Under the pieces are notes generated by a model. The model was not told the origin of the DNA and ran no database searches. It worked only from the letters and a program-made list of their open reading frames with translations. From Caldicellulosiruptor kronotskyensis 2002 (GTDB lineage: Bacteria > Bacillota > Thermoanaerobacteria > Caldicellulosiruptorales > Caldicellulosiruptoraceae), in assembly GCF_000166775.1 (NCBI RefSeq), contig NC_014720.1:1730501-1794500 (forward strand): a DNA stretch of 64,000 nucleotides, given 5' to 3'. Position numbers and translations under genes: made by a program. Below, in pieces: positions 40,707 through 50,224 of the stretch. Positions within the stretch are counted from its first letter, which is position 1, and every line of letters starts with the position of its first letter.

Positions 40707-42980
40707 TTAACAATTTTTTAATAATTGGATTGTATAATATATTTGTCCAGCTGAAATTCCCCCATCGTTTATAGGGAAAAAAGAATTAAAATACACTTTA
40801 AAGTGCTCTTTCTCAAGCATAGACACTGTCTTTTCAAGCAAAAGCTTGTTTTGGAATACTCCGCCAGATAGTGCTACAACGTCTTTATTATAATTTTCTC
40901 TCAACCTCTTTGCCACTTCAACAACTATTTTTGCAACGGTGTTGTGAAATTTCGCAGAAATCAAGCTTCTGTCAGTCTTTCTTTTAATATCATTAATGAT
41001 TTGTTGTAGTATATACACAATATCTATTTCAATTTCATGTTCAAAATTCATAACAAAATCATAAAACCCATCTTCGGTCTTGTCTGCAATACTTTCTAAA
41101 ACCATTGGAATCTGTGCTTCAAAACTATTTTTCTCTCCACATCTTAAAAGTACACCCACAACATCAAATATCCTTCCAAAACTTGAGCAAAGAGGATAAT
41201 TCAGTAACCTTGCTGCCTTTACAATTTTTGAAAGAAAATTAGAATTTGCAAAATACTCTTCTGCAAAGCTTTTATCAATTTCATATGCAAAATAGTATGC
41301 CAATCTCACAGGTTCTTTTATGGATTTTTCTCCGCCCACTAAAGGATAGTACTTTAGATGAAATACTCTTTTTACATCGCTTTTATCAATTATAAATCCT
41401 TCACTTCCCCATATGTTCCCATCCAACCCCAAGCCTGTTCCGTCAAATGCAAAGCCTATACATCTCTCTAAATTATTTTCAAGCATACATGAAAACACGT
41501 GAGCTATATGATGCTGAACATATACAATTCTTTTGTTATCTTTTATGGCAATATCCTCGGCAATGGAGGTTGTAAAATAGTTTTTGTGAAAATCACAGGC
41601 AATATAATCATATTCTAAGTTGTATAGAAAAATAAGGTCACTTAGTGCAGACTTGTAAAAGTCTATATACTCTTTTGTGTCAAGGTCACCTAAGTATTGA
41701 CTTATAATAACCTCATCCTCTTTTTTTAAAGCAACTGTAGCTTTTTCATGACCTCCTAACGCTAAGATATTTTTCTCTACAAATTGTGATAAAGATAGTT
41801 TTAGTCTCAGAGGAGCAAAACCTCTTCCCGGTCTTGTCAGTACAAACTTACCTTTTACAACAAATCCAACACTATCATCACACCTTCGAACTATTTTTCT
41901 GTTGTGATAGAGCACATAGTCACAGATACCCTCAAGTTTTTGAATAGCATCGCTTTCATCAATAATCATTGGAATTCCTGAGAGGTTGGCAGAGGTTGCA
42001 ATTAAAAAGTCCCTGCCAGTTTTGCTCAGGATATAGTCCAAAATAGGGGTGTACGCCCTCATTATACCGAGGGTGTGAAGATTGCTATTTACATGTGAAA
42101 AATGCTCAGTCTTTTTTTCGAAAAGAATTATAGGACATCGTTGAGAAGAAAAAATATCTTCTTCCATCTTATTTACATAGCAGTATTTTTTTACTACTTC
42201 AATGTCCTGGGCAACAAGTGCTAAAGGCTTGCCTTCTCGTCTTTTGCTTTCAAATAATCTTTTGACTACAGTTTCATTGTATGGGTCGCAAACTAAGTGA
42301 AAGCCGCCTATTCCTTTTATTGCGACTATATATCCCTCTAAAATTTTTTGAGACACAAAATCTAAAAGTTCAATTGCCTCTCCATGGATATGTTTTTTTT
42401 CAGCAAACGAAAAAAGAAAAAGTCTTGGTCCACACACTGGGCAGGTTGTTGACTGCGCATTGAATCTTCTGTTGTCCGGAGTAAAGTACTCCCTTTCGCA
42501 ATCACTGCAAAATTTAAATTGCTTCATAGATGTATTTTCTCTATCATATGGCAATGCTTCAATAATTGTGTATCTTGGTCCGCAGTCTGTGCAGCTAATA
42601 AATACGTTGTGATAGTGTCTGTGAGATTTGTCATAAAATTCTCTTTTGCAATTTTCACACATCCCTAAGTCATATGGCAGGACTGTTGAAATCCTATTTT
42701 TTTGACTTTCAACAATACAAAATTCTTTTTCATCTACAACCAGTTCAATCTCATAAAACTCTATTTTCTCTAAAATAGCGTTTTTGGGAAGGTTAGTTAT
42801 AATATAATGTGTTATTTGCTCTGAAGTTATATCTCCCTGAAACTCTGCCAAAACGCCTTCACCAGTATTTTTTACAAACCCTGTAAGTTCATATTTTTTT
42901 GCGAAACTATAAATAAAGGGTCGGAAACCGACCCCTTGCACAAGCCCTTTAAATATAAATCTGTACCTTTTCATAAGCAT
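40707..42980 (-). CDS. hypF: carbamoyltransferase HypF
   Basis: HypF moves a carbamoyl group from carbamoyl phosphate to HypE. The 757-residue protein has the full domain set. An acylphosphatase domain comes first (about 1-90, GLVQGVGFRPFIYSFA). Two zinc fingers follow (CENCKREF, CTDCGPRYT, CSDCEREY, CPVCGPRL). Then come a YrdC-like domain (AIKGIGGFHLVCD) and a Kae1-like domain (VQHHIAHVFSCM, AFDGTGLGLDG, LSGGVFQNKLL). It starts behind AGGGGA. Confidence 0.96.
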   Translation of the reverse strand: MLMKRYRFIFKGLVQGVGFRPFIYSFAKKYELTGFVKNTGEGVLAEFQGDITSEQITHYIITNLPKNAILEKIEFYEIELVVDEKEFCIVESQKNRISTVLPYDLGMCENCKREFYDKSHRHYHNVFISCTDCGPRYTIIEALPYDRENTSMKQFKFCSDCEREYFTPDNRRFNAQSTTCPVCGPRLFLFSFAEKKHIHGEAIELLDFVSQKILEGYIVAIKGIGGFHLVCDPYNETVVKRLFESKRREGKPLALVAQDIEVVKKYCYVNKMEEDIFSSQRCPIILFEKKTEHFSHVNSNLHTLGIMRAYTPILDYILSKTGRDFLIATSANLSGIPMIIDESDAIQKLEGICDYVLYHNRKIVRRCDDSVGFVVKGKFVLTRPGRGFAPLRLKLSLSQFVEKNILALGGHEKATVALKKEDEVIISQYLGDLDTKEYIDFYKSALSDLIFLYNLEYDYIACDFHKNYFTTSIAEDIAIKDNKRIVYVQHHIAHVFSCMLENNLERCIGFAFDGTGLGLDGNIWGSEGFIIDKSDVKRVFHLKYYPLVGGEKSIKEPVRLAYYFAYEIDKSFAEEYFANSNFLSKIVKAARLLNYPLCSSFGRIFDVVGVLLRCGEKNSFEAQIPMVLESIADKTEDGFYDFVMNFEHEIEIDIVYILQQIINDIKRKTDRSLISAKFHNTVAKIVVEVAKRLRENYNKDVVALSGGVFQNKLLLEKTVSMLEKEHFKVYFNSFFPINDGGISAGQIYYTIQLLKNC

Positions 42981-42986
42981 TTTCCC

Positions 42987-43661
42987 CTACTTTTTGTTGA
43001 AATATGAATCTAAAAGAGTATAAAAGTAATTAGTAAGTCTTTCCATACCTTCTTTTGTCTTGAATGATACCTCAAACAGTTTTAAATCTTTTTCTTTTAT
43101 AGCTTCTAAACCCTTTTTGTATCTTTGCATATCAAAACCAATGGCATCAATTACATCAATCTTTGATAGAACAACAACGTCAGCTTTTTCAAACATTATA
43201 GGATACTTATATGGCTTGTCATCACCCTCTGCAGCAGAAGATACAACAACTCTCAGGTTTTCTCCCAAATCGAACGAAGATGGACAGATGAGATTGCCAA
43301 TGTTTTCAACAAAGATTACTGTTTTGGGAATAGGCTTAAGAGTATCTATTGCTTCTGCAACACTATCTGCAACTAAATGGCAAGCACCACCTGTGTTTAT
43401 CTGCAAAACTTTAACTCCATAACTTGCAATAGCTTGGGCATCAATTGTTGATGCAACATCACCTTCAATCACTGCAATGTTAAATGTGTCTTTAAGATTT
43501 TCTATCATGCACTTAATGAAAGATGTCTTACCTGCACCAGGTGACCCCATCACATTCATAATATACCATTTATTTTCATCTGCTAACCTTCTTATATTGT
43601 TGGCTGCGTTTTGATTCCGCTCTAAAATATTTTTTATTACCTTTATCTCCATCTCAATCAT
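42987..43661 (-). CDS. hypB: GTPase HypB, nickel insertion
   Basis: HypB with HypA inserts nickel into the hydrogenase large subunit. The 224-residue GTPase has GSPGAGKT at 39-46, a metal-binding NTGGACHLVAD segment and VLSKIDVID. It lacks the N-terminal CCxxC nickel site and the histidine-rich tail found in some HypB proteins. It overlaps hypA by 8 bases. Confidence 0.95.
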   Translation of the reverse strand: MIEMEIKVIKNILERNQNAANNIRRLADENKWYIMNVMGSPGAGKTSFIKCMIENLKDTFNIAVIEGDVASTIDAQAIASYGVKVLQINTGGACHLVADSVAEAIDTLKPIPKTVIFVENIGNLICPSSFDLGENLRVVVSSAAEGDDKPYKYPIMFEKADVVVLSKIDVIDAIGFDMQRYKKGLEAIKEKDLKLFEVSFKTKEGMERLTNYFYTLLDSYFNKK

Positions 43662-43995
43662 CTACCTCTATAGACTCAATATAAAATTCCTTACCATGTT
43701 CAGTAAGTTTGCCTAAGGACGAACATTTTGGACAGGTAAAATCTTTTGTCCTCTCAAAATATTCACTGCATTTTTGACAGTACAAAAGAGCCTTTTTGGG
43801 AATTATTTTGAGCTGAGCACCTTCTAAAATTGTTCCTTTTGTTAGGATGTCAAAATAAAATTTTAGTGACTCGTCAATAATTCCACTAAGCTCCCCAACT
43901 ACAACTTTAATTCTTGTAACCCTTTTAAAGCTGACATCTTTCAATTCATCTTCTGCAATCTTTACAAGCTGCTGTGTAACAAAATACTCGTGCAT
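43654..43995 (-). CDS. hypA: nickel metallochaperone HypA
   Basis: The 113-residue protein starts MHEYF, with His2 that binds nickel. Its zinc site is CQKCSEYFERTKDFTCPKC. It is the first gene of the hypABFCDE order and begins 51 bases after echF. Confidence 0.95.
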   Translation of the reverse strand: MHEYFVTQQLVKIAEDELKDVSFKRVTRIKVVVGELSGIIDESLKFYFDILTKGTILEGAQLKIIPKKALLYCQKCSEYFERTKDFTCPKCSSLGKLTEHGKEFYIESIEVDD

Positions 43996-44046
43996 TTTAC
44001 CATTTTCCTTCCACTTCTGCTTTAAGCTTTAGCTAAAGTCTCATAT

Positions 44047-44427
44047 TTAACCATTAGTTGCAGCAGCCTGTGCCTTTGGCTGCACCTCATCTTTTACTTC
44101 CTGCTTTTTGATGTAAAACTCTTTATAAGTGGTTGGAACGTTAAATTGCTCTTTTGAAATTAAACACTTTTTAGGACAGGACTCAACACATACATTGCAG
44201 AGCACGCACTTGTACTGATTTAGCTGCCATGTCCTTGAGTTTCTGTCTACTATTATCGCATTTGAAGGACATTTTCTCTGGCAGATACCACAGAAGATAC
44301 ACTTTTCTATCTCTATCTCAAGACTTCCTCTTGTATCTTTAAAAAACGGCCTCTTTTCCTTCGGATAAAGCCTTGTTGCAGGCTTTGAAAACAGGTTGTC
44401 AAGAACATTTTTGAGCATTCCAAACAT
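44047..44427 (-). CDS. echF: Ech hydrogenase ferredoxin-like subunit EchF
   Basis: EchF is the polyferredoxin subunit that accepts electrons from reduced ferredoxin. The 126-residue protein has two 4Fe-4S motifs (CIFCGICQRKCPSN and CVLCNVCVESCPKK) and an alanine-rich tail. It lies directly behind echE, in the usual ech order. Confidence 0.92.
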   Translation of the reverse strand: MFGMLKNVLDNLFSKPATRLYPKEKRPFFKDTRGSLEIEIEKCIFCGICQRKCPSNAIIVDRNSRTWQLNQYKCVLCNVCVESCPKKCLISKEQFNVPTTYKEFYIKKQEVKDEVQPKAQAAATNG

Positions 44428-44454
44428 TTTACCATCCCTCTTTACAAAAACTTT

Positions 44455-45534
44455 TTACCTTTCAGTACATGAGATACATGGATCAATTGTCAAAACAAGC
44501 ATTGGAACATCTGCAAAATCCACACCCTGAAGCATCTTCACAAGCGCAGGAATATTTGCAAATGTTGGTGTTCTAATTCTAAGCCTTTCTAAATTCTTTG
44601 TCCCGTTTGCCTTTATATAATATACATCTTCTCCTCGTGGTTGTTCAACCCTTGAAATAACCTCACCGTTTGGAAATCCTTTGACTGGTGTTGAAATCTC
44701 ACCTTCTGGCATTTTAGATATAGCTTGACGAATAAGGTCAATTGACTGATAGCACTCGCGAAGTCTTACTTTAAGTCTTGCATAGCAGTCCCCGTCATTT
44801 TCCACGACAGGTTCAAAGTCAAGTTCGCCATATGCTGCATATCCAAGGGTTCGCAAATCCATACTAATTCCACTTGCCCTTGCCATAGGTCCCACGCATC
44901 CAAGCTCGTAAGCTTCTTGTTTGCTCAGAACACCTACACCTACAAGTCTTTTCTTGACTGTATAATCGTTCAAAAACGAACCTTCTATCTTCTTTAGCTC
45001 CTCTTCCAGTTTTGCAAGATTATCTAAAATGAACTTTTGTTTATCAGCATCTATATCTCTTCTAACCCCACCAATTATATTTGTGGAAATTATGACTCTT
45101 GAACCTGCTGTTGCTTCCATAAGGTCCATCACAAGCTCTCTATTTCTCCAGCATTGCATAAAAAGACTTTCAAAACCAAAAGCGTCAGCCAATAACCCAA
45201 GCCACAAATGGTGGCTGTGAAGTCTGTGAAGTTCTGCCCAAATAACTCGTAAATACCTTGCTCTGTCAGGCACTTCAATGCCCATTAGCTCTTCAATTCC
45301 CTGACAGTAAGCCAAAGCCTGTTGAAAACTGCATATACCACAAACTCTTTCGACTACATATATGTTCTGGTTTATATCCTTTTCCTCAGCAAGCTTTTCA
45401 AGTCCTCTGTGAACATAACCTATTGCAGGTATCGCTTCAACAACTTTTTCGTCCTCTAAAACAAGCCTAAGCTGCAGAGGTTCCGGCAAAACAGGATGCT
45501 GTGGACCAAACGGAACTATCGTTCTTTTCCCCAA
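44455..45534 (-). CDS. echE: Ech [NiFe] hydrogenase large subunit EchE
   Basis: This 359-residue catalytic subunit holds the NiFe centre. The N-terminal nickel cysteines are Cys65 and Cys68 (RVCGICS) and the C-terminal ones Cys353 and Cys356 (DPCISC). The chain ends DPCISCTER, so it has no extra C-terminal peptide. Group 4 hydrogenases of the Ech type in some organisms also lack this tail. The gene starts with TTG. It is 8 bases from echD. Confidence 0.95.
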   Translation of the reverse strand: MGKRTIVPFGPQHPVLPEPLQLRLVLEDEKVVEAIPAIGYVHRGLEKLAEEKDINQNIYVVERVCGICSFQQALAYCQGIEELMGIEVPDRARYLRVIWAELHRLHSHHLWLGLLADAFGFESLFMQCWRNRELVMDLMEATAGSRVIISTNIIGGVRRDIDADKQKFILDNLAKLEEELKKIEGSFLNDYTVKKRLVGVGVLSKQEAYELGCVGPMARASGISMDLRTLGYAAYGELDFEPVVENDGDCYARLKVRLRECYQSIDLIRQAISKMPEGEISTPVKGFPNGEVISRVEQPRGEDVYYIKANGTKNLERLRIRTPTFANIPALVKMLQGVDFADVPMLVLTIDPCISCTER

Positions 45535-45541
45535 AGCCTTC

Positions 45542-45913
45542 TTACTCTCCTTTCTTTACTTTTACCACTGGCTTTTTGCGCATAGGAGATTCTAACTCTT
45601 CAGTTATCATGAACTTTCCTTCGTAATCAATCAAAAGATTTTCAAATTCTATTCCAAACAAATCTTTTATCTCATTTTCAACAAACACAGCTGCAAAATA
45701 TATATCTGAAATGGAAGGAACTTTTTCCTCAGCTTGAGTAGTAATTCTTATATTTGTCAGTCGGTAATCCTTATCAAAGTGATAGATTATATCAAACCTA
45801 CCATCACCCAAATCAACACACGTTGCAGTGACAAATCTATAACCATCTGCTTTTAAGGCTAAAACTTCTTTCCTCAAATCCTCTTTTTGAAGCTCTTTAA
45901 GATTTTGCAACAT
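45542..45913 (-). CDS. echD: Ech hydrogenase subunit EchD
   Basis: This 123-residue subunit is related to the 30-kDa subunit (NuoC) of complex I and has the YHFDKDYRLTNIRI and ENEIKDLFGIEFENL segments typical of that family. It overlaps echC by 17 bases. Confidence 0.9.
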   Translation of the reverse strand: MLQNLKELQKEDLRKEVLALKADGYRFVTATCVDLGDGRFDIIYHFDKDYRLTNIRITTQAEEKVPSISDIYFAAVFVENEIKDLFGIEFENLLIDYEGKFMITEELESPMRKKPVVKVKKGE

Positions 45914-46361
45914 TCAAAATCTCACCCTTTTTCATATTCTTTTTCTTCTCTTCTAAGAGCTGTGCAGCTTTTAATATTCCTTCCATGATAGCCTCAGGTC
46001 GTGGCGCGCAGCCAGGAACATATACATCAACAGGAACAACTGTATCAGCCCCGCCAAGAGTATTGTAACATTCTTTGAATATCCCACCGGAGCACGCACA
46101 TGCTCCAATTGCTACAACAGCTTTTGGATGTGGCATCTGTTCATATATTGTCTTTAAAACTCTTGCATTTCTGTGGTTAACAGAACCTGACACAACCAAT
46201 ATATCAGCATGTTTTGGATTACCTACATTTATAATTCCAAATCTCTCAACGTCATATACAGGTGTTAACGTTGCCAGTATTTCTATATCACAGCCGTTGC
46301 AGCTGTTACAATCATAGTGAACAATCCATGGAGACTTTTTCAATGCCTTTCTAAATAACAC
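45897..46361 (-). CDS. echC: Ech hydrogenase small subunit EchC
   Basis: This 154-residue subunit is NuoB-like and binds one 4Fe-4S cluster. Cys18, Cys21 and Cys24 lie in CNSCNGCDIE; CACSGGIF and VPGCAPRPEAI add the remaining cysteines. The start is GTG behind AGGGGTG. Confidence 0.94.
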   Translation of the reverse strand: MLFRKALKKSPWIVHYDCNSCNGCDIEILATLTPVYDVERFGIINVGNPKHADILVVSGSVNHRNARVLKTIYEQMPHPKAVVAIGACACSGGIFKECYNTLGGADTVVPVDVYVPGCAPRPEAIMEGILKAAQLLEEKKKNMKKGEILNVAKS

Positions 46362-46383
46362 TTTTTATTTTCACCCCTGTTTT

Positions 46384-47244
46384 TTATAATAACCTATACT
46401 TTATATATACCCAAATGAGATTAACAAGCGCAAAACCAAATGCCACTGACCAAGTAAGCTGTAACATTATCTTCCATGTAAGCCTTGCTGAGATATTGTC
46501 AATAACAATCTCTAAAAAGTAGCAAATCAAAATTGCTGCTATTGCCACAAAGATATTTTTTGCAAAAAATAGCCATACAAAAAGAAGCAAAAGTACAAGT
46601 TCGTACCAGTGACCAAGTTCAATCAAGCCAAGAACTGGTCCTGCAAACTCTGTTGTAATACCTTTTACAAGTTCTTGATGACCATGGTGTGAAGTAGATA
46701 AATCAAATGGAGATTTTCGAAGCTTAATTGTTAAAACATAACTGAATGCTATGAAGATAAACGGTAAATCTAATATTAGAAAGCTATTGTGTTTTAAAAT
46801 GTCTTGTATATTGAAACTCCCAGTTACAAAGTAAATTGCTACTATCATAGCAATTAAAACGGGCTCATATGCAAGTACAGATATCAATTCCCTGTGAGCA
46901 CCTATCCTTGAATATGGCGAATTTGTTGCCATTGCTCCAAGAATGAGCGCTGTTGTGGCAAATGCAAGAATAAATAAAATCAAAAGAAGGTCCATCTTAA
47001 GCAAAAACATCACAACTGCAACAATGTTAAATACCAAGAATAAAAACGCATATAATATCTGAGTATTCGAAACAACGATAGTTTCTTTTGAAAATAGTTT
47101 AAAAATATCATAAAAAGGCTGTAGAATAGGTGGACCAAACCTGTTTTGCATTCTTGCTGTTATTTTGCGGTCAATTCCGGTCAAAAGTCCGCCAATTAGG
47201 GGCGAAAGCACTACTGATGCAAGTACAATTAAAGCCTGTTTCAC
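46384..47244 (-). CDS. echB: Ech hydrogenase membrane subunit EchB
   Basis: This 286-residue integral membrane protein is NuoH-like. It has about eight hydrophobic segments, RMQNRFGPPILQPFYD near the N-terminus and KLRKSPFDLSTSHHGHQE, a conserved loop. It overlaps echA by four bases with a GTG start. Confidence 0.93.
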   Translation of the reverse strand: MKQALIVLASVVLSPLIGGLLTGIDRKITARMQNRFGPPILQPFYDIFKLFSKETIVVSNTQILYAFLFLVFNIVAVVMFLLKMDLLLILFILAFATTALILGAMATNSPYSRIGAHRELISVLAYEPVLIAMIVAIYFVTGSFNIQDILKHNSFLILDLPFIFIAFSYVLTIKLRKSPFDLSTSHHGHQELVKGITTEFAGPVLGLIELGHWYELVLLLLFVWLFFAKNIFVAIAAILICYFLEIVIDNISARLTWKIMLQLTWSVAFGFALVNLIWVYIKYRLL

Positions 47245-49151
47245 TTTAAAATCACCCCAAACATTATTGCGATTAATGCAATTGAAAGAACATTTACAAC
47301 AAGAGTTACTGTTTTCTCATTTGCCAGTGTTTCAAAATAATAATTTTTGAATTCAAACGACACAACTTTATCTTTTTCGCCTCTGAAACCAAAATTGTCC
47401 GAATTTTCACATGACATATACACAGGTACATATCTTTTCGGCTTAAACCACCTATATATTAGAGCTCCCAGAACGACTGCTGCTACCAGCACACCAAAAA
47501 ATACAACCGGATTAAATCCAAAGAAATCTTTCACATACAATTCTTTTATATTGGTGCTGCTAACTCCTGAATACCTTGCAAAAGAAGACTTGAAAAAAGG
47601 CACAACAAACATATTTGTAAACTGGATCAAAAAGATGCTTACCAAAACTACTAATATTGAAATAGCCATCAACGGAATATGCTTTATAAATTCAAATTTC
47701 TCTATCTTATTTCTATCCTTTCCATCAGAAAGAATCTTGCCTATAAACTTTGTCCAGAAAACAACTGTAAAAGCACTTCCCAAGATTATTTCAAGCATTG
47801 CCGCAATGTTTTGAGTTGACACTTCAATAGCAATCCATTTTGTAATTAAAACGCCAAATGGAGGAAGTAGCATTGACACACTTCCCAAAAGAGTTAAGAA
47901 AGCAACAATTGGCATTTTATACTTGATTCCATCCATATCTTCTATGTTTCGGGAACCTATACCCTGTTCTATTGAACCAATACACAAGAACAAAAGCGCT
48001 TTAGACACACCATGCAAAACTATCAAAAGTGCAGCTGCATATATAGCATATCTATGTGCTATGGATGACAATGCAATTATAAGACCCAAATTAGAAATTG
48101 TTGAGTATGCCAACACTCTTTTTGCATTTGACTGAAATATTGCTAAAAGCGCTGCTGAAACAAAAGTAAAAGCACCTGCCACCGCAACTATTTTTGACAG
48201 CCATGTATCAATAAATACCGGTGATAATCTCAAAACCAGATAAACACCTGCTTTTACCATTGTGCTTGAGTGAAGCAAGGCAGACACAGGTGTTGGTGCC
48301 ACCATAGCACCAAGTAGCCAGCTCTGGAATGGCATCTGAGCAGACTTTGTAAATGCTGCCAAAGTTAAAAAGGCAATTGGTATCATCAAAATACTGCTGT
48401 CTTGTGAAGATATAATCTCATTCAAAGCAACTGTTCCAGATTTGTAATACATAAATATTATACCTATAACAAAGCTAAGTCCACCTATCGAATTTAAAAG
48501 AAGAGCTCTTGTTGCATTTTTAATACTCTCTTCATTCTGGTCATGAGAAATTAGCAGGAAAGAACAGAGTGTAGTAATCTCCCAGAAAAAGTATACCCAC
48601 AGTATATTGTTCGAAATCACAAGACCGTTCATTGCACCCAAAAATAGCATAATTACTGTAAAAAATATGTTTTGTCTGCTTTTTTCAAGATGAAGGTGTT
48701 TCTCATGCTCTTCCATATAAGAAAGTGCAAATATTGCAATAAGCGGACCTATAATGTTTATCAAAAGAAGCATAATAAAGCTCAAATGGTCAACGAAAAA
48801 TACATTTTCAACATCTAGTTTCCCTACTTTAAACTCAAACACAAACATTAAAACAAACTGCAAAATAGCAAGAAGGCTAATGAGCTTGTTTTTAAGTTTT
48901 GTACCAATCAAAAAGATTATTGCTAATAGAAAATAATCAGCAAAGGTTATTAGATACTCAAGTGCTGAATTTAATGAATGAGAAAGCACTATCACTTTAT
49001 CACCTTGTGAAATAGAATACAAAGCTACACCAATTAATATTGCAGACATTAAAAAAACAATAGCTTTTCTAAAACTGCTATTGTTAATAAGAAGAATGAA
49101 AAATGCTGCTATCATGGGTAGAAAAATTAGGAGTAGATAGATGCTCGCCAT
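47241..49151 (-). CDS. echA: Ech hydrogenase antiporter-like subunit EchA
   Basis: This 636-residue integral membrane protein is related to NuoL/MrpA and forms the ion channel. Hydrophobic segments run along most of the chain. AQMPFQSWLLGAMVAPTPVS, with the neighbouring lysine of the family, and LLHSSTMVKAGVYLVLR are the conserved core. The first gene of the ech operon. A palindrome and a Rex-like site lie upstream. Confidence 0.93.
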   Translation of the reverse strand: MASIYLLLIFLPMIAAFFILLINNSSFRKAIVFLMSAILIGVALYSISQGDKVIVLSHSLNSALEYLITFADYFLLAIIFLIGTKLKNKLISLLAILQFVLMFVFEFKVGKLDVENVFFVDHLSFIMLLLINIIGPLIAIFALSYMEEHEKHLHLEKSRQNIFFTVIMLFLGAMNGLVISNNILWVYFFWEITTLCSFLLISHDQNEESIKNATRALLLNSIGGLSFVIGIIFMYYKSGTVALNEIISSQDSSILMIPIAFLTLAAFTKSAQMPFQSWLLGAMVAPTPVSALLHSSTMVKAGVYLVLRLSPVFIDTWLSKIVAVAGAFTFVSAALLAIFQSNAKRVLAYSTISNLGLIIALSSIAHRYAIYAAALLIVLHGVSKALLFLCIGSIEQGIGSRNIEDMDGIKYKMPIVAFLTLLGSVSMLLPPFGVLITKWIAIEVSTQNIAAMLEIILGSAFTVVFWTKFIGKILSDGKDRNKIEKFEFIKHIPLMAISILVVLVSIFLIQFTNMFVVPFFKSSFARYSGVSSTNIKELYVKDFFGFNPVVFFGVLVAAVVLGALIYRWFKPKRYVPVYMSCENSDNFGFRGEKDKVVSFEFKNYYFETLANEKTVTLVVNVLSIALIAIMFGVILK

Positions 49152-49200
49152 CTGTTTCTTTCTTGCCCCTTTCTATTTATGATGATAAACTATTGCTATT

Positions 49201-49223
49201 AAAGATTATAACATATAATCTTT
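49201..49223. promoter_or_regulatory. 10-bp palindrome over the echA -10 region
   Basis: AAAGATTATA-aca-TATAATCTTT is a perfect inverted repeat with 10-bp arms. The left arm carries, on the minus strand, TGTTATAAT, an extended -10 box (TATAAT at 49205-49210). The right arm has TATAAT on the plus strand. It could be an operator or simply two overlapping divergent -10 boxes. Confidence 0.55.
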
Positions 49224-49243
49224 GTCTTGTATACAGTATGCAA

Positions 49244-49261
49244 AAGTTAATTTGTTAACAA
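49244..49261. promoter_or_regulatory. Rex-like operator upstream of echA
   Basis: The sequence AAGTTAATTTGTTAACAA matches the Rex consensus TTGTTAANNNNTTAACAA at 12 of 14 fixed positions; only the first two bases differ. It lies about 35 bases upstream of the echA -10. Rex senses the NADH/NAD ratio and often represses hydrogenase and fermentation genes in clostridia. It could instead act on the divergent HAD gene. Confidence 0.55.
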
Positions 49262-49326
49262 ACCCCAGCATACAGGTGAAATTCTTACTATTTTTTGTTC
49301 AACATTTTAAAAGAAGGTGAGAAGTC

Positions 49327-50181
49327 TTGATAAAATTAATTGCACTGGATATTGATGGAACACTTTTGGACGATAGAGGTTACATCCCTCAAATAAACAG
49401 AGAGTTTTTAAAAATTGCTGTTGAAAAGTACAAAATTGTGATAATACTTTGCACAGGAAGAGGCGCTTCAGCCTTTAAAATTGCAAAAGATTTACAGCTA
49501 CCATGTTCATTAATCTCGGCAAATGGTGTTTATGTCTTCGAAAATCCTGATTTTCCACCTATTATAAAAAATTATCTTACAGAACGTCAGAAGAAAGTAT
49601 TAATTGAGTTTCTTGATAACAATCATTTTGAAATAGACTACTATATCGTACTGGGATATGAACAAGATTTTCACATGATTTATAAAGAGAGAACCAATTA
49701 TGATAGCTATTTTCTAAGCTTTGTAAATGGTCGCAAACAATTTAAACCTACATACCCTGCAGAAAAGCTTTTAAAGTTTTTAGAATACCCTATCAGTCAC
49801 ACTGGAATTGTAGGCAAATATGAAAAACTTAAAGAGATTAAAGAAATCCTTAAAACACTTGAGTTGGATTGTAATACTATTCTCTACTATGCATCAGACA
49901 ACAAAGAATATGGTTTTTTAGAAGTCTTGAGCAATAATGCATCAAAAGAAAAAGCTCTTCTGCAATTTATGAATTTTAAAAATATCTCATCTGAAGAATT
50001 GATATCAATTGGTGATAATTTCAACGATGTCGGAATGTTCAAAATCTCTGGAATAAGCGTGGCAGTTGCAAATGCACCCGAAGAAGTAAAAAAAGCTGCA
50101 AAGTTTGTAACCTCCAGAACAAATAATGAAGGTGCAGTTGCTGAAGCTATTGAAATGTTTATAATAAAAAGGGATGGGTAA
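49327..50181 (+). CDS. Cof-type HAD phosphatase
   Basis: This 284-residue protein belongs to the HAD superfamily, Cof/IIB subgroup. Motif I is LDIDGTLLDD near residues 7-16 with Asp8 and Asp10. CTGRGASA is motif II-like, and ISIGDNFNDVGMF carries motif IV. The C-terminal VANAPEEVKKAAKFVT is typical. The substrate is unknown; members act on sugar phosphates and cofactor phosphates. It starts with TTG behind AAGAAGGTGAG and is divergent from echA. Confidence 0.9.
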   Translation: MIKLIALDIDGTLLDDRGYIPQINREFLKIAVEKYKIVIILCTGRGASAFKIAKDLQLPCSLISANGVYVFENPDFPPIIKNYLTERQKKVLIEFLDNNHFEIDYYIVLGYEQDFHMIYKERTNYDSYFLSFVNGRKQFKPTYPAEKLLKFLEYPISHTGIVGKYEKLKEIKEILKTLELDCNTILYYASDNKEYGFLEVLSNNASKEKALLQFMNFKNISSEELISIGDNFNDVGMFKISGISVAVANAPEEVKKAAKFVTSRTNNEGAVAEAIEMFIIKRDG

Positions 50182-50206
50182 AAGTTTTGCTTCCCCATCC
50201 CTCTTT
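50171..50206. terminator. terminator between the HAD gene and the amidase gene
   Basis: GGGATGGG (50171-50178) pairs with CCCATCCC (50194-50201) and is followed by TCTTTTTATT on the plus strand. The two genes converge on it. Confidence 0.75.
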
Positions 50207-50224
50207 TTATTATTGGACAATCCT

